From positions 1 through 28,694 of the forward strand of contig LRSR01011096.1 in NCBI GenBank assembly GCA_001579985.1: 28,694 bases of DNA. The letters run 5' to 3'. The DNA is from Hypsibius dujardini. Lineage: Eukaryota; Tardigrada; Eutardigrada; Parachela; Hypsibiidae. Under the pieces are notes generated by a model, which saw nothing but the letters and a program-made list of their open reading frames with translations, had not been told where the DNA came from and made no database searches. The first letter of the stretch is position 1. The number at the start of each line of letters is the position of its first letter. Below, piece after piece: positions 1-10,474 of the stretch. Position numbers and translations under genes: made by a program.

Positions 1-360
1 AATTAACGACAAAATTATGTACACTGGAGGGTTCGGGGTAAAGCAAAAGGGGCGGAGCAGGGGGTGGTTTTCATACAATCGAACAATCATCATCGAGCTA
101 AAAAAACACATTAAAAAAAATGACAAACAACACCGGAAAAAAAATTGGCAGAGAGCAAACAATCGAGCAATCAATCGGTATTGTTTGTGGACGATAAAAC
201 TATCAAACAATATAACAATCAATGGAAACCGGTTTAGACCGAAAAACAGGATTAACGAAAAGGAAAAATCAGCACTATCATAAAATAATTTACCTTTCCC
301 AGAACTAAATACATGTCTGGCTAGTTTACCCCTCCCTGAAAACTATTTAACCCCTCCCGT
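1..360. other. Non-genic left edge, A-rich
   Basis: This stretch is A-rich low-complexity sequence with repeated AACAATC and CAATCAATC words. An 88-codon open frame is present, but its Lys/Asn/Ile-rich composition follows the base composition. I see no splice-compatible exon, RNA gene or regulatory site. Confidence 0.5.
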
Positions 361-545
361 TCGTTCGTTGTCTGTCTGTCCAATGTCGGTCCGTCCGTCG
401 TCTCTCTGTCCGTCGCTTATCTGTCTGTTGTCTGTCTTCTATCTATATGTTCGTTGGCTGTTCATCTATTATCTTATACTGGTCACTTGTCATGTCTGTC
501 CGTCTGTTGCCTGTCTATCTGTTGCCTGTCTGCTCGTTGTTTGTC
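361..545. repeat. Imperfect CTGT/CCGT simple repeat
   Basis: Tetranucleotide-like repeat built from TGTC, CTGT and CCGT words. It is the same class as the long CTGT tract at 17480-17845. The open frames across it are artefacts of the repeat. Confidence 0.75.
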
Positions 546-549
546 CCAC

Positions 550-815
550 AAACCCACACCCTGTGTGTAAAGCACGGGCACATAACTCCAACAACTCCAA
601 TAACTCCAATGACTCCAAACCCTCACCCTGTGTGTGAGGCACAGGCACATAACTCCAACAACTCCAATAACTCCAATAACTCCAAACCCTCACCCCGTGC
701 GTGAAGCACAGGCACATAACTCCAACAACTCCAATAACTCCAATAACTCCAAATCCTCACCCCGTGCGTGAAGCACAGGCACATAACTCCAACAACTCCA
801 ATAACTTCATATCTC
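550..815. repeat. 67-bp minisatellite, about four units
   Basis: The word CATAACTCC recurs at 581, 648, 715 and 782, an exact spacing of 67 bp. Each unit has a CCCTCACCC-GTG-GAAGCACAGGCA part followed by a short array of AACTCCAAT steps. Because 67 is not a multiple of 3, the overlapping open frames change frame between units, so they are not a repeat protein. Confidence 0.9.
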
Positions 816-949
816 CAAAACCAAAAAAATCCTCTAGAAGTTCCAGAGTAGCAGTTTATTTTAATCAGAAATTCTTTAAAAACTGTTGCGTCTGTGCCAA
901 AACTGACCGCTGGAAATTTCTATAAGCCTTGTTCCATAACTCGCCTAGT

Positions 950-1550
950 CTCGTAAGTTGTGGAATTCATTGCGTATATTTGTTTCCGAATTTCTCAAAT
1001 TCCAATAACAGATTAGATTTCCTGACCTTTGGCCATTACCGAAATTTCGAAAACACACATGACGTCATATACGAGGACCTTCTTCCTTTTTCCCACTCTT
1101 TCCGAAACTTTGACGGACAAAAGTCTTCCAATTAATTCAACAGTTTAGTTTTTACGTATCCCTTCAAAAATGCTTTACTAAACACAAGAAGATCTGTCAA
1201 CAAACGCAACGTTTAAAACCTGGAGCAGGAAACCTAAAAAATGAGAACAAAATTCGTTACTTTGCAGATCGCCAGCTACAGTTTTGAAATGCTCCGCTTG
1301 AACACAAATCCTTTCGATTTGGGTAGAGCATTTTCAGCAAGCTACTCAAAAATCTAACACTTGAAGCATTGGGGAAACTTTTGTCTGTCAAAGTTTTGAA
1401 ACGTGTAAAAAAGGAAAAAGGTCGCCCTATGACGTCCTGCATATTCTCAAAGTTTAGGCAATGGCAAGAAGTAAGCAAGTTCAATCTTTTAGTGAAATTA
1501 AAGAAGTTTGAAAACAAATACATGCAGTGTAGTCCACAACTTGCAGATAG
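950..1550. repeat. Snapback inverted-repeat element (MITE-like)
   Basis: The reverse complement of about 1255-1550 aligns with 950-1240 along its length, with divergence. Shared landmarks include AAGTTGTGGA at the outer end, a GACGTC core in each arm (around 1060 and 1430), and a shared AAACTTTGAC-GACAAAAGT block. The arms are nearly 300 bp with only a short central loop, so one strand could fold into a long hairpin. No transposase is encoded, and no clear target-site duplication was found. Confidence 0.75.
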
Positions 1551-2129
1551 TTCATGCGTACAAATGAGCGGCGAATACCACTCAAAGACCGTTGACCTAA
1601 TCATCATGCCATTAAAGCTGCATTGTATTTAAGCCTGAATTTCGTGATAAGGATTGCTGCCGCGCTTCATTTCGTTGCTGTCCCAAGATTTTGTGCTGTA
1701 TTTCACTGGTTCCGCTTTTGCCTTTTGAGAGTTCAATTTAGCACGTGATGCATTCATTGCATTGTGCCCTTACGACTTTGCATTTACATTAAACATACTC
1801 TGCGGGGTAAGAGGGGGGCACATAAAAAATAAGTTTGCCCCGCGCGCCACTGACATTTAGCAATTTCAATGTTCTCGAGACGCTGTAATCGGGCAAATTT
1901 CAACCGATTTTCCCCTCCTTTTTTGCGGCTTCCAAAAAAGGGTCCTTTCTCTGGATTCTTAAAAAGCCCGTTAACATTAAGAAACTTCATATTTCCTGAA
2001 CTGCACTATAAATTCAGTACTTTTGATCCTCTTTTAAAGGGAATTTGTCTCTTTGTTCTCGACTAAAAATATTCTTGTGTCGCCGGAACTGGCTGACGTA
2101 CATGCCAATGCTTGCTCCAAAACATTATT
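1551..2129. other. Non-genic spacer
   Basis: No convincing exon on either strand. The short open frames at 1784-1990 (minus) and 1869-2066 (plus) are complementary shadows and lack splice or family support. Confidence 0.4.
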
Positions 2130-2400
2130 TAATTCGATGCCTCATTGAGTTTTCTGACTTTTCGTCATTCTGGGAAATCGAGAAGCCCACGTGACGTCAC
2201 ACGTGACTCTTTGCCTTTTGTGGGGAATCTTTTTGAAACTAAGAATGATGAAAAAATGATATTTATGAATTTGGAATTTTTGAGAAGTTTTAGCGCGTAG
2301 ACTTCGAAAACAAGCTCATTCCATAAAAAAATAGGCTCAATTTTACCCGTTTTTTGAATTCCACGACGTACAACTTTTGAACCATCAGCTTGAAAGCAGG
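2130..2400. repeat. Divergent dispersed repeat carrying TGACGTCA
   Basis: This region resembles 10825-11130 in the same orientation. Both have a TTGAGTTT block, then TGACGTCAC with CTCTTTG downstream, then ATAGGCT and a run leading to GACG-GTAC-ACTTTT/TTTC. Identity is low by eye, so the boundaries are approximate. At its left end CACGTGACGTCACACGTG combines an ATF/CREB octamer with flanking CACGTG-like words. Confidence 0.4.
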
Positions 2401-2590
2401 AAAAAAAATCTTGATTGCTTTTCAACAGCTAATCAAAAAGCCCAAATTCATAAACACCAGATTACTTTCGTCCTCCAAAGTTTTAAAAAAGGTGCCAAAA
2501 ACCGTCTGTAATTGATTAATTTTTCCAAATAGTTATTTTCGTTTCATCGAAAATGTGAGGATATTTTTTAGAAATTAGATGGCTTCGTAC

Positions 2591-4776
2591 CTGCATGGCA
2601 CCGCTGATCTCATTAAACTGTCGAATGTCTATCGTCGCTTGACGGTACGCCTTGCTGCTCAGTTTCAGTGAGCCTGTCCCAAGTCGGTAGGTTTTATTGA
2701 TGGCACTTGCGACTAGATATCTCCCACTTTGCAGCTGCCGAATGGACGGGGAGTGATCGCTAGTTACCAGGTTGTTAAATACCTGAAATACCAAAACAAA
2801 TTGTCAGGACACAATGCTCCAACGGATGAAACACTTACAGCTCCCAGCAGCTCGAATGCGGTGTAAGTGCCCGTGAGGAAGGGAACCGGCTGAATGGAAA
2901 GAAAATCAAATGAGCCATTCGAGAGTTTTTAAAAAGAAGAAAATCATTACCAATTCCGTTCCAGCTGAGGAGAGACTCTTCCATGAAGAGACAAGCTTAC
3001 TGATCTGAGATAAATCTCGGTCCGTTTGATGAACCAGAAATAATATAAGAACAGACCGGTAGGCTGCCCGAATTTGCTGAAAGTTTCAAAAATAATAATT
3101 AATTTGTTGAATCTTGTTAAGGAGGAAAAAATCAAGATAGGGAAACCGATTATTCAACGAATCGATATGGGCAAACCAATAAAATTTATATTTTCTTTAC
3201 GTTGTAATCAATTATATTTCCACTGCCACCAGCGTCACCGCTACTGTTCCAGTTGAACTTCCCAAATCGACTGTGGGCAAACGGTTGCAGAGCCAAGTAT
3301 AGCTGCATATAGGTAAACAGTACCACTCAATGATGACTATGAAAATATGGGGTTACAAATTTGGTTATGATTACATATTCTCCGTTCGTCATATTAACAC
3401 CCGCAGCTGCTGTCTGGAACATTGAAATATCAAGCAAACGAAAACACGAACATTCCATATTTAGTAGACAAAATGGTGGAATTCAGACCAGTAAGTGGTG
3501 AAGCGGTGTAGATCCTCCGAAAAATAGAACAACTGCAATGAAGAAGGCGTCACAGAGCGGAGAAGAACCAGGTTGGTAGGTAATTCTATCTTCACATTTC
3601 CATAAATATAAGAACACATCCAAAACAGCCGGGATATTATAGAAATTAGGGAAGATGCGCAATGAATAACATTTCGACGTCAATTTTTGTTGAGATTTAT
3701 TTTGTGCAATCTTGCTTTTCAGTTTTCAAATATTTCTAATGGCCAAACATATGTTAAAACAAGTCTACTTCTAGAGCATGATTAAAACTATTGTATAACA
3801 TTCTTACTGCGACAGCTCGCCTTGACTAGCGACAGCAGTTCACTCCAGTTGCTCAAACTGAATTGAGAAGCGCTCACGGCTCGGGATGTGACTTTGAAAC
3901 CACCAATCCTAAGCTGTTTCAGTACCCTCTCTGATATCATACGGAAAGTGTCATCTGAAGCTAGTTTATGCTTAACCTAATCAAAAACTCAGGCGTATAA
4001 GTACAATCAATCTTTCCCGATATTTGCGCGAGGTCCAATTTCTTTTAAATGTTGTCCTGGATTGACTCCGCCCATAAGGCCAATATAAGTTTTTTTACGG
4101 TTCTTCCTCTTTTTCTCTGTAATGCGTCTTGCTTACTTAAAACACTGAATTTTGAAGGTTGCAATTGTTAATGCCTACCGGAAAAGTGCAAAACGAAGTT
4201 AATCAGAAGATATTCGCCATTCAAAGTTATCAAAAGAGTGCTCGAGAGGGAGGGCTACGTCCGATGACGTCATAGAATTTTTTTTGAAAACTGAAAAAGG
4301 ACAAAAAGTTTGCCAACTCAACAAGGAGTCATAAAAAATAGATTGAAACACGAAATCAATAATCCATGGTCACTGCGGCTGGCGACCCGGCGAGATTTAA
4401 GGACGATTTCAAAGCGCCGGGCTGCCCTTAAATTTAGCTCTGAAGTATTCAATAGAGCAACTAATCGACAATCAGCAAGACACAACAAAATATTTGCATT
4501 CTATTTGAGCCAAAATGTAACTTTCCAATTTGTTTAAGTACAAAAGCATTTGGTTTACGGACGCACTCTCATCTTAGATTATAAGGACAAGACATTAAAA
4601 GAAGAGACAATGAGCAATAAAACTATTGCTGTCATCACTTTATTCTCTTTTACTCACTATTCGATTTCGGGAAAAAAATGGCGACGAATCCAAAGGTCAT
4701 GTGCTTCGAAAATTCTTCAACATTCTTGAGTGCCTCTGGGAATGATGGCGGGAACAAATCACAAGATCCGTTTTTC
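2591..4776 (-). CDS. Receptor guanylate cyclase / natriuretic-peptide-receptor-like ligand-binding domain (partial)
   Basis: Eight exons join in consistent phase: 4776-4658, 3954-3808, 3532-3489, 3413-3375, 3302-3201, 3076-2951, 2889-2839 and 2782-2591, giving about 273 residues. All borders are GT-AG. The reading matches the ANF-receptor (periplasmic-binding-like) fold: FGFVAIFF strand, then SERVLKQLRIGGFKV, a SCRIVLFFGG strand, VNMTNGEYLYLAL, the PFAHSRFGKFNW segment typical of this family, AYRSVLIL, VPFLTGTYTAFELLG, and an AINKTYRLGTGSLKL strand pair. In relatives this extracellular domain binds a peptide and controls an intracellular cyclase that makes cGMP. The exon with the signal peptide, and any transmembrane, kinase-homology or cyclase exons, were not found. 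After the last exon, ignoring the donor would add 24 residues and a TAA at 2516. A partial TTAA MITE sits in the first intron shown. The domain assignment is firm; the full-length architecture is inferred. Confidence 0.8.
4084..4431. mobile_element. Half copy of the TTAA palindromic MITE
   Basis: About 345 bp closely match the right half of the element at 13215-13928, starting at the TAAGTTTTTTTACGG centre and ending in CCCTTAA at 4431. Differences are scattered substitutions, roughly 90% or more identity by eye. The left half is absent, so this is a truncated copy. It sits in an intron of the ANF-receptor gene and carries TGACGTCA at 4265. Confidence 0.85.
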
Positions 4777-6294
4777 CTAGATGTAGAAACGCTACCAGTA
4801 CAAATCTGTTGCGCGCAAGTTGAATTGGGATTGGCTCGGACTGGCTGGCGCATGTCACTTGATTTTGCAAGAACCTTTTTTCTGCTCGGAGATCTCCGTT
4901 GTTTTCTAGTGCTTCAATTCATTTATTTCGTCGTCATGTTTTATTCGTCTAAGGAATTCACGGCTCCAGAAGAAATGTATTCAGCGGCTAAAGAAGATGT
5001 GCACGGATTGCGCAAGATCGACTTCTCTGCTTTCTAACTTTATGGGTCTTTCAACCTTTTACCAGCTAATACAATAATGATATATTTTTCAGCCTGATCA
5101 TGTGAAGGGGGAATTGACAATAGCTTGTGAGAAGAGCGTCATTCAACCCGACCACTGACCAAGAAAAGATAAAAATCCGTCTCAATGCTGAGGGTATTCA
5201 AAGTTCGCTTATTCGCGGCGTTTATTTCGCTATTTCAAACTCGCTGATCTCCCTAGTTTTGAAGATAAGCGAGAAAAGCAGCCAAGGAACTCCTTTTCTC
5301 GCTTATCTGCTCGCTAAATGTGAGCATCTGTCTTGTGCGTGGTCCATGTCAGTTGAGATTAGCGAAGGAGACACAGCGTCAGGTAAGCCACGGGGCGTGT
5401 CTTCGTATCACCGTTGCAAGGGCGTGCAAAACCAGGGAGATTAGCGAGTTTGAAATAGCGAAATAAACGCTGCAGATAAGCGAGCTTTGAATACCCTTAC
5501 TGTTTTCCTGTATTCCATCTCCAGCAGAAATTCTCGTGAAAAAATGTGTTGCTTTTTAACGATTGTCTTTATAAACTCGCACAAAGCAACTTACTTGTTT
5601 TTATGTTACTACGCACTTTCAATTGATTTTCCATTTTTTTCCAGATCTCAGAAAGCGCTGCTTTCAAAACGTGACAAATTATTGTGACAACATTTGTTAG
5701 TCATACTTTTAAAACAAAATCTGTGAAATTGAGAACGAACGTCTGATCACGTTACGTGACTTTTTGGGAATGCCAGGAACTACCATAATATGTTATCTGA
5801 ACAGAAATTATAAAAAAAATGTACTCCGGAAATGTGAGAAAACGAGATTTATTTGAAAATAAGGTCCGCCACCGCCCATGAATATTGATGCAGAACGAAA
5901 CATCTACTGTTCGGTCAGTCCAATAAGATTGCCGGATGGGTGAACGAACGAGTTCCTTGGGAAACACTTTTTTCGCATCACGAGGCTGCCACTGGTCTCG
6001 AAGGTCTCGCTGGCCTTAGTAAAAAAAGCAGAAGGAATTATAATCGCCTAAAGATCAAAGCAGTTTGACCACATTTGAAGTGTTATTCTCACCTACTGAA
6101 CTCGCTGCTGCTTAAAAAGTGACCGATGATCAAGATAGTATCAACGCTTCTTGGGAACAGTTGTTTACTGTCAGGCCGTACTTTGGACATGAAGACATCT
6201 AGGCACCCGATGAAAAAAAATCGTTACATCAACTACTCGTACTGTATTTCCTGCTGTGGTACATTGATTTACAGACCAACTGAAATCCAGTCGG
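4777..6294. other. Spacer or 5' introns of the receptor gene; contains a MITE
   Basis: The missing N-terminal exons of the receptor could lie here, but none was convincing. A 50-nt piece ending at a donor near 4797 would join in phase and give LRATDLYW before the first listed exon. Another weak minus-strand candidate near 5990-5890 begins after an AG and reads ASETFETSGSLV. The 119-codon plus-strand frame at 4678-5037 overlaps the receptor exon on the other strand and is treated as a shadow. Confidence 0.4.
5191..5497. mobile_element. 307-bp MITE with about 70-bp terminal inverted repeats
   Basis: The left end AGGGTATTCAAAG and right end CTTTGAATACCCT are inverted copies. The similarity continues inward through CGTTTATTTCGCTATTTCAA and CTCCCT to about 70 bp with few mismatches. 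There is no coding capacity. An internal perfect 16-bp stem is formed by 5263-5278 and 5293-5308 around a 14-base loop; its AGATAAGCGAG motif is also present near the right terminus. No clear target-site duplication was seen. Confidence 0.88.
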
Positions 6295-6302
6295 CTATAT
6301 AA
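6295..6302 (+). promoter_or_regulatory. Possible TATA box for the secreted-protein gene
   Basis: CTATATAA lies 83 bp upstream of the ATG at 6385, followed by TTCAGTATT-type initiator-like sequence from 6311. The spacing to that initiator is shorter than usual, so the transcription start is uncertain. Confidence 0.4.
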
Positions 6303-6384
6303 TGCGCTGTTTCAGTATTATTCTGGACAGAAAATTGCTCGTAATTCTTGATCACTGCTTTCACATTCACAGTTAACCGCAAAC

Positions 6385-9078
6385 ATGGAGGGAGCTCTTC
6401 GCGTTTTTCTCATCACTATAGGTAAGTTAGCTCAGATATTGAAGCGTTCTGCATAAAATTCGGTAAAAATGATCTTTTGTAGGTGTCATCTGCAGTGTCG
6501 TTGTGACTTGCGATGCAGCACCCAGTGAAGGTGAGTACGGCGCCTGTCTTAATATCATTCAATATCAGCGCCTGTCTGGATGTTTTATGACACATCCTGT
6601 TAAATATAATAAACATAATAAAAATAATAATATACCGATAATACAGCCAAAACATACAGGGTACATAGATAGATATAGCGTATTTTTGGCCAAAATTCAC
6701 TTGAATTTCTTTAACAAAGTCGATCTAAAGTTATTGGGAACCGATTTTCAAGATAACACTGCACGGACTTGTTATCTCATAACTGCGTTCCCGGATTTCA
6801 TTTGATTCTAATGATTTATCAATTCATTGATATGATTTTAAGAAAAATGTATGATCAGTACTTCTGGTGTGGCGATCGTACAAACTTTAACAAAATGATA
6901 ACGAGTTGGACTTATCAAATCTGCAGCGTAAATTTATTAGTGGTTTTATTTAAATAGCTCAGGCAAAGGGAATCCTACAAGCCCTAGCTCAAGTTGAAGC
7001 TGACCTGAAACAGTCTGCCGTGGAAATCGCAGTGTCACCGAAGGTTCTCGACAACAGCAGCCCATACCCAGCACGTGTCCTACGACTGGCCCAGCAGTAC
7101 GTCATACTCAATCAGGTGGTGAAAGGAGATGATGGTGCGGCAAACGGAAGATCCTGTGTAGCTGTCAACACGGCCTACGGCATAGACGTTCTCAACGCAA
7201 TCGCCAATGTCAATGCAACCATCGTAGAAAATGCGACTGCGCAAGAAAGTAAGTTATGTTTTCTATATCGGGCCCTAGCAATATTCAGGGTAAAATATTC
7301 GGTTACGCAGCATTTCTTGTGAATCTCAATAAATTTAATAGATAAATAGGACCAGACCAATTTCATTTTCTCGCAAATTGTTTGCAAGTGACGTCCATCA
7401 GACTACGTTCAGAAGGCATAGAGGCCGTTTTACTTAAACTTAAAACGAAAATACTTTTAGTTTCTTTGATTTTCCTATTAATACTGTACCATCATACAAA
7501 TACCAAACTAGAGAGCCCTTGTTACGAAAATAAATCAAGAAATATTTCACTTTAGATACATTGTGATTAAGGTTTCCGCCTCTCGAGGTTCACCTGATAT
7601 TTGTAATATGAGAATCGATCTGAAATTTAATTTAAAATTTTCTGATGTGGAAACAAAGAATTTAGCACGTTTGGAAATTAAAGGAAGCTGCCAGTCGCCG
7701 TAAAAAAAACAGTACTTCTTGGCTCATGGAATTTATTACACAAATTTTGACTTAGAGATGAATATTATTGTTGTTGTTTTGTTGGCGCTAATATGAAAAA
7801 ACATTTTTTTTAGTTTATTGTTTAAAGCAGAATCCGGGTTAAATATTTTCATTATCGTCCGAAATACGGAACTTCAGAAAAACGAGAATTCCAGTGACTT
7901 TGTGTTTCAAACTCCCGCCATGCTATTGTTTCATCGTGCAGCATGTGCAATGTGCTAATTTCAGCTTCTGTGCCGTGCTTTTCCATAACCAGTAATATAT
8001 ACAACAGGTGATCGTATTCAAAGACTTTTTTTGCCTTAAAAAATTCCTCAATAAACTTGTTATCTGACTTGGTTCCTCTCCAGAAACTCCGTGGAACACT
8101 TCATGAACGCAGAACAATTCGTGAAAAAAACATCTTTAGCGCAGAAAACTCTACAAACTCTGTCCTCACCCTGAAATAAGCGCCAATTTAAACTTTGATT
8201 ATCGATGAAGATTTCCTTCTGTAGACGAATTTCGCGCCACCTGCCTCATTAAAATTGCTTTGCACAATTCAAGTACTCATCACACCACAATCCGAAGTGA
8301 AATACAGAAAAATAACTTTCAAATAAAAGTCGAGTGGATTTTCGAACTTGTCGCCAAATTCATAAACTGCCTTAAAGGCCGACGAACTTGTGAATTATTT
8401 CGACATGCGCAGGATTAACTGGTTCTTTAAAATCACAATGAATTCAATCTGGCATTGAGGAAGAAACTCTTTTGTCGTCATTATTGATGGCAAAAGCTGA
8501 ATTGGGTCAGCTAGTCAGTTTTTTGAGCTGACTAATCGGTTATCAGCCAAGAAAAAAAAATATCTTAGATCGGCTTAGTTTAGCATCTAAAGCGTTTATT
8601 TTAGCCCAGCCGAAACAATTTTTTATGCGCTCCAGTTCTGCTAAGATTAATCAACTAAAACTATAATTTTTGGCTAAGGATTTCTATATGGCTAAAATAT
8701 GAATTTTCTTTTTAATAAAAAAATTTAACTTAATTTAATTTTGCCGTCTTTAGCCGCCAGCAGTTTTCACATTGATAGTTTAATGACAGTCAAAATCAAT
8801 ATCATTTCATCATATTTGCAGAGCTCTATCAGCGACAGCTGCAGCAGCGCGGCGCCGCATACGCTGCCATTTTCGACGCAGGTGCACGGAATGTCGTAGT
8901 AGCGGCACCCGGTCCTTGGTCGAGCCTTCTTTCAAGTTTCTCTGCTGCTACCAGAGCCATCCAGATCATCGATAATACTCTTGACACGAGCCCGCAATGC
9001 CGATCAGTTACGATCGCACTGCTCAAAGGTCTGGAATCCATCGCCACATCTCTTGCTGCTGATGCTCCTGCCGCATAA
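6385..9078 (+). CDS. Secreted alpha-helical protein of unknown family, 210 aa
   Basis: Four exons join in phase: 6385-6421, 6483-6530, 6958-7248 and 8822-9078, with GTAAGT or GTGAGT donors and clear AG acceptors. The start AACATGG has a good context. Residues 1-25 form a signal peptide (MEGALRVFLITIGVICSVVV, cleavage likely near the following CDAAPS), so the product should enter the secretory pathway. The mature part is Ala-rich and looks largely helical, with heptad-like stretches around LQALAQVEADLKQ, VLRLAQQYVILNQVV and LNAIANVNATIV. There are three Asn-X-Ser/Thr sites (DNSS, VNAT, ENAT) and two mature-domain cysteines (GRSCVAV and SPQCRSV) that could pair. The C-terminus is LAADAPAA. I do not recognise the family, and no enzyme motif is visible. 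The signal peptide is split over two small exons, and the third intron is about 1.6 kb. Confidence 0.88.
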
Positions 9079-9199
9079 ACCTCCACAAAACAAACTTCTC
9101 TTTGGTAGCCATTCAATGCAATTTCGTGTGTGCTTGACAATCCCGTAGTGAACACGTAGTTCGTAATATAAGTAAAAGTGTGAAGCCCTACGTTTTTCT

Positions 9200-9670
9200 T
9201 GACATGTGACAGCTGTAAGTCTTATAAAAGGTTGTAGATCCGTATATTATAAGGAAGAAATACAAGTTTCTGTACAGGATTTGTGTGAAAACTAACGTGG
9301 GCTTAAAAAAAGTTAAAAACTGATAAGATGCTCTTATCAATATATTCATCAAATTATAAATAATAAACAATAATAATACAATATATTCAAATTGCATCTA
9401 TAAAGTTTATATAAAATGTGTTAAAATTAATTCAGGTATACTTATATATACACAATGATTACATATATTATTCAATAACGTTTTGTATGTTATATAACTG
9501 CAATTTTTTTTTCATGATATCATAATCGTAATATATAATAAAATCTATTTAAATAAATAATTTATATATATATTTCTAAATTTAAATCTAATTATTTACT
9601 ATATAATTTGTTATATTTACTTTAAAATATAATTATAAATTTACGTATTATGGCATAATATTTATGACTA
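9200..9670. other. Very AT-rich spacer
   Basis: Long runs of TA, TTA and AAT words with almost no GC. Nothing coding is supported. It probably includes the 3' UTR of the upstream gene. Confidence 0.5.
9362..9367 (+). terminator. Candidate polyadenylation signal AATAAA
   Basis: First exact AATAAA downstream of the stop of the secreted-protein gene, 284 bases after it. It lies in AT-rich DNA, so chance occurrence is possible. Confidence 0.35.
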
Positions 9671-10319
9671 TGTAAAAGCTTAACTCAGATTTTTATTCTT
9701 TATTGAACGATGAACAATAAATTTGCCAGCCCTTACCAAATCCGAAGTTGATGACGGGGATCTGCGCAGGGTGGCCAGGGTTTGGTATCTTGTGAGACGC
9801 AATAGTGAAATTCAATTTATTTCAAAACACCGCGAAATATATATAGTTCTAAAACAGTTGTAGCATTTTCGTGAAGAATTGCGAAACTTATGCTTTCACG
9901 TTTCACGGCTGTGGGAAGACTGGAACAATATTCCGGCACTATTATAACTTGATTGTCAAGCGTCAGTAGTCAAGAGATTCGCGCAATTTGACATTGAGCA
10001 TATCTCAACGACTTTTTTGAGAATAATTTCCAGAGTTGTTTTCAAACAAACATAAGTAATAGTTTAATAAATCGTATGATAAAATTTTAAAGAAAGATGA
10101 AAGCATTGTCCAAAACTTTTGTTACAAAGCATTGTTACAAAATTTGTAAAACTTGAGCTTATTCGTATGGAATTATAAAATTTCGCTGGTCAAACAATGT
10201 ATGAAATGCGTTTTCTGAAGTTTCTTACGAATTACGTAAAATGTTTAAGGGTTTTCGTCAGACACAATATTTTTCCTTATGCGTCATGTTCACTAGGGCT
10301 GAATGTCAGTACGATTAAA
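9671..10319. other. Non-genic spacer with one GC-rich island
   Basis: Mostly AT-rich. Around 9735-9795 is a GC-rich patch whose minus strand reads IPNPGHPAQIPVINFGFG before a GTAAGG donor-like site. It is only about 20 codons to that site and has a poor acceptor. I cannot attach it to a gene. Confidence 0.35.
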
Positions 10320-10418
10320 CTAGCCTTCGATATCCTCTGGCGTCTGAATATGTTCGGAAGCTAGCTCTGTTTTCGCAAATCTGCAGGTGTCATCAGCGAA
10401 GTTGGGACCATCGTTTTT
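10320..10418 (-). CDS. Possible alternative 3' exon (GPCR C-terminal tail)
   Basis: After the acceptor CCGCAG the minus strand is open for 32 codons and a TAG. It encodes an acidic, Ser/Thr-containing tail (KNDGPNFADDTCRFAKTE, then LASEHIQTPEDIEG). It enters in phase 0. The upstream GPCR has a possible phase-0 donor (CTCCTG|GTTTGT) just before its stop, so a splice would swap the short VCC end for this tail. An AATAAA directly after the shorter GPCR end argues that the short form is real. The donor is weak, so this is speculative. Confidence 0.3.
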   Translation of the reverse strand, partial: KNDGPNFADDTCRFAKTELASEHIQTPEDIEG

Positions 10419-10474
10419 CTGCGGTCCTGGCGACTCCAGCAGGCTTGTAACGATCCGTCACATAAATAATTTTT

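Noticed and set aside
368-925. Several overlapping frames rich in Asn, Ser, Pro and Thr
   Set aside because: They follow the CTGT run and the 67-bp minisatellite; the unit length is not a multiple of three, so no single repeat protein is maintained.
4678-5037. 119-codon plus-strand frame with a good start context
   Set aside because: Its first 99 bases are antisense to a receptor exon that joins its neighbour in phase and matches the ANF-receptor fold; no family is recognised for the plus reading.
9735-9795. GC-rich patch reading as IPNPGHPAQIPVINFGFG on the minus strand
   Set aside because: It is only about 20 codons to a donor-like site, with a weak acceptor and no in-phase partner exon.
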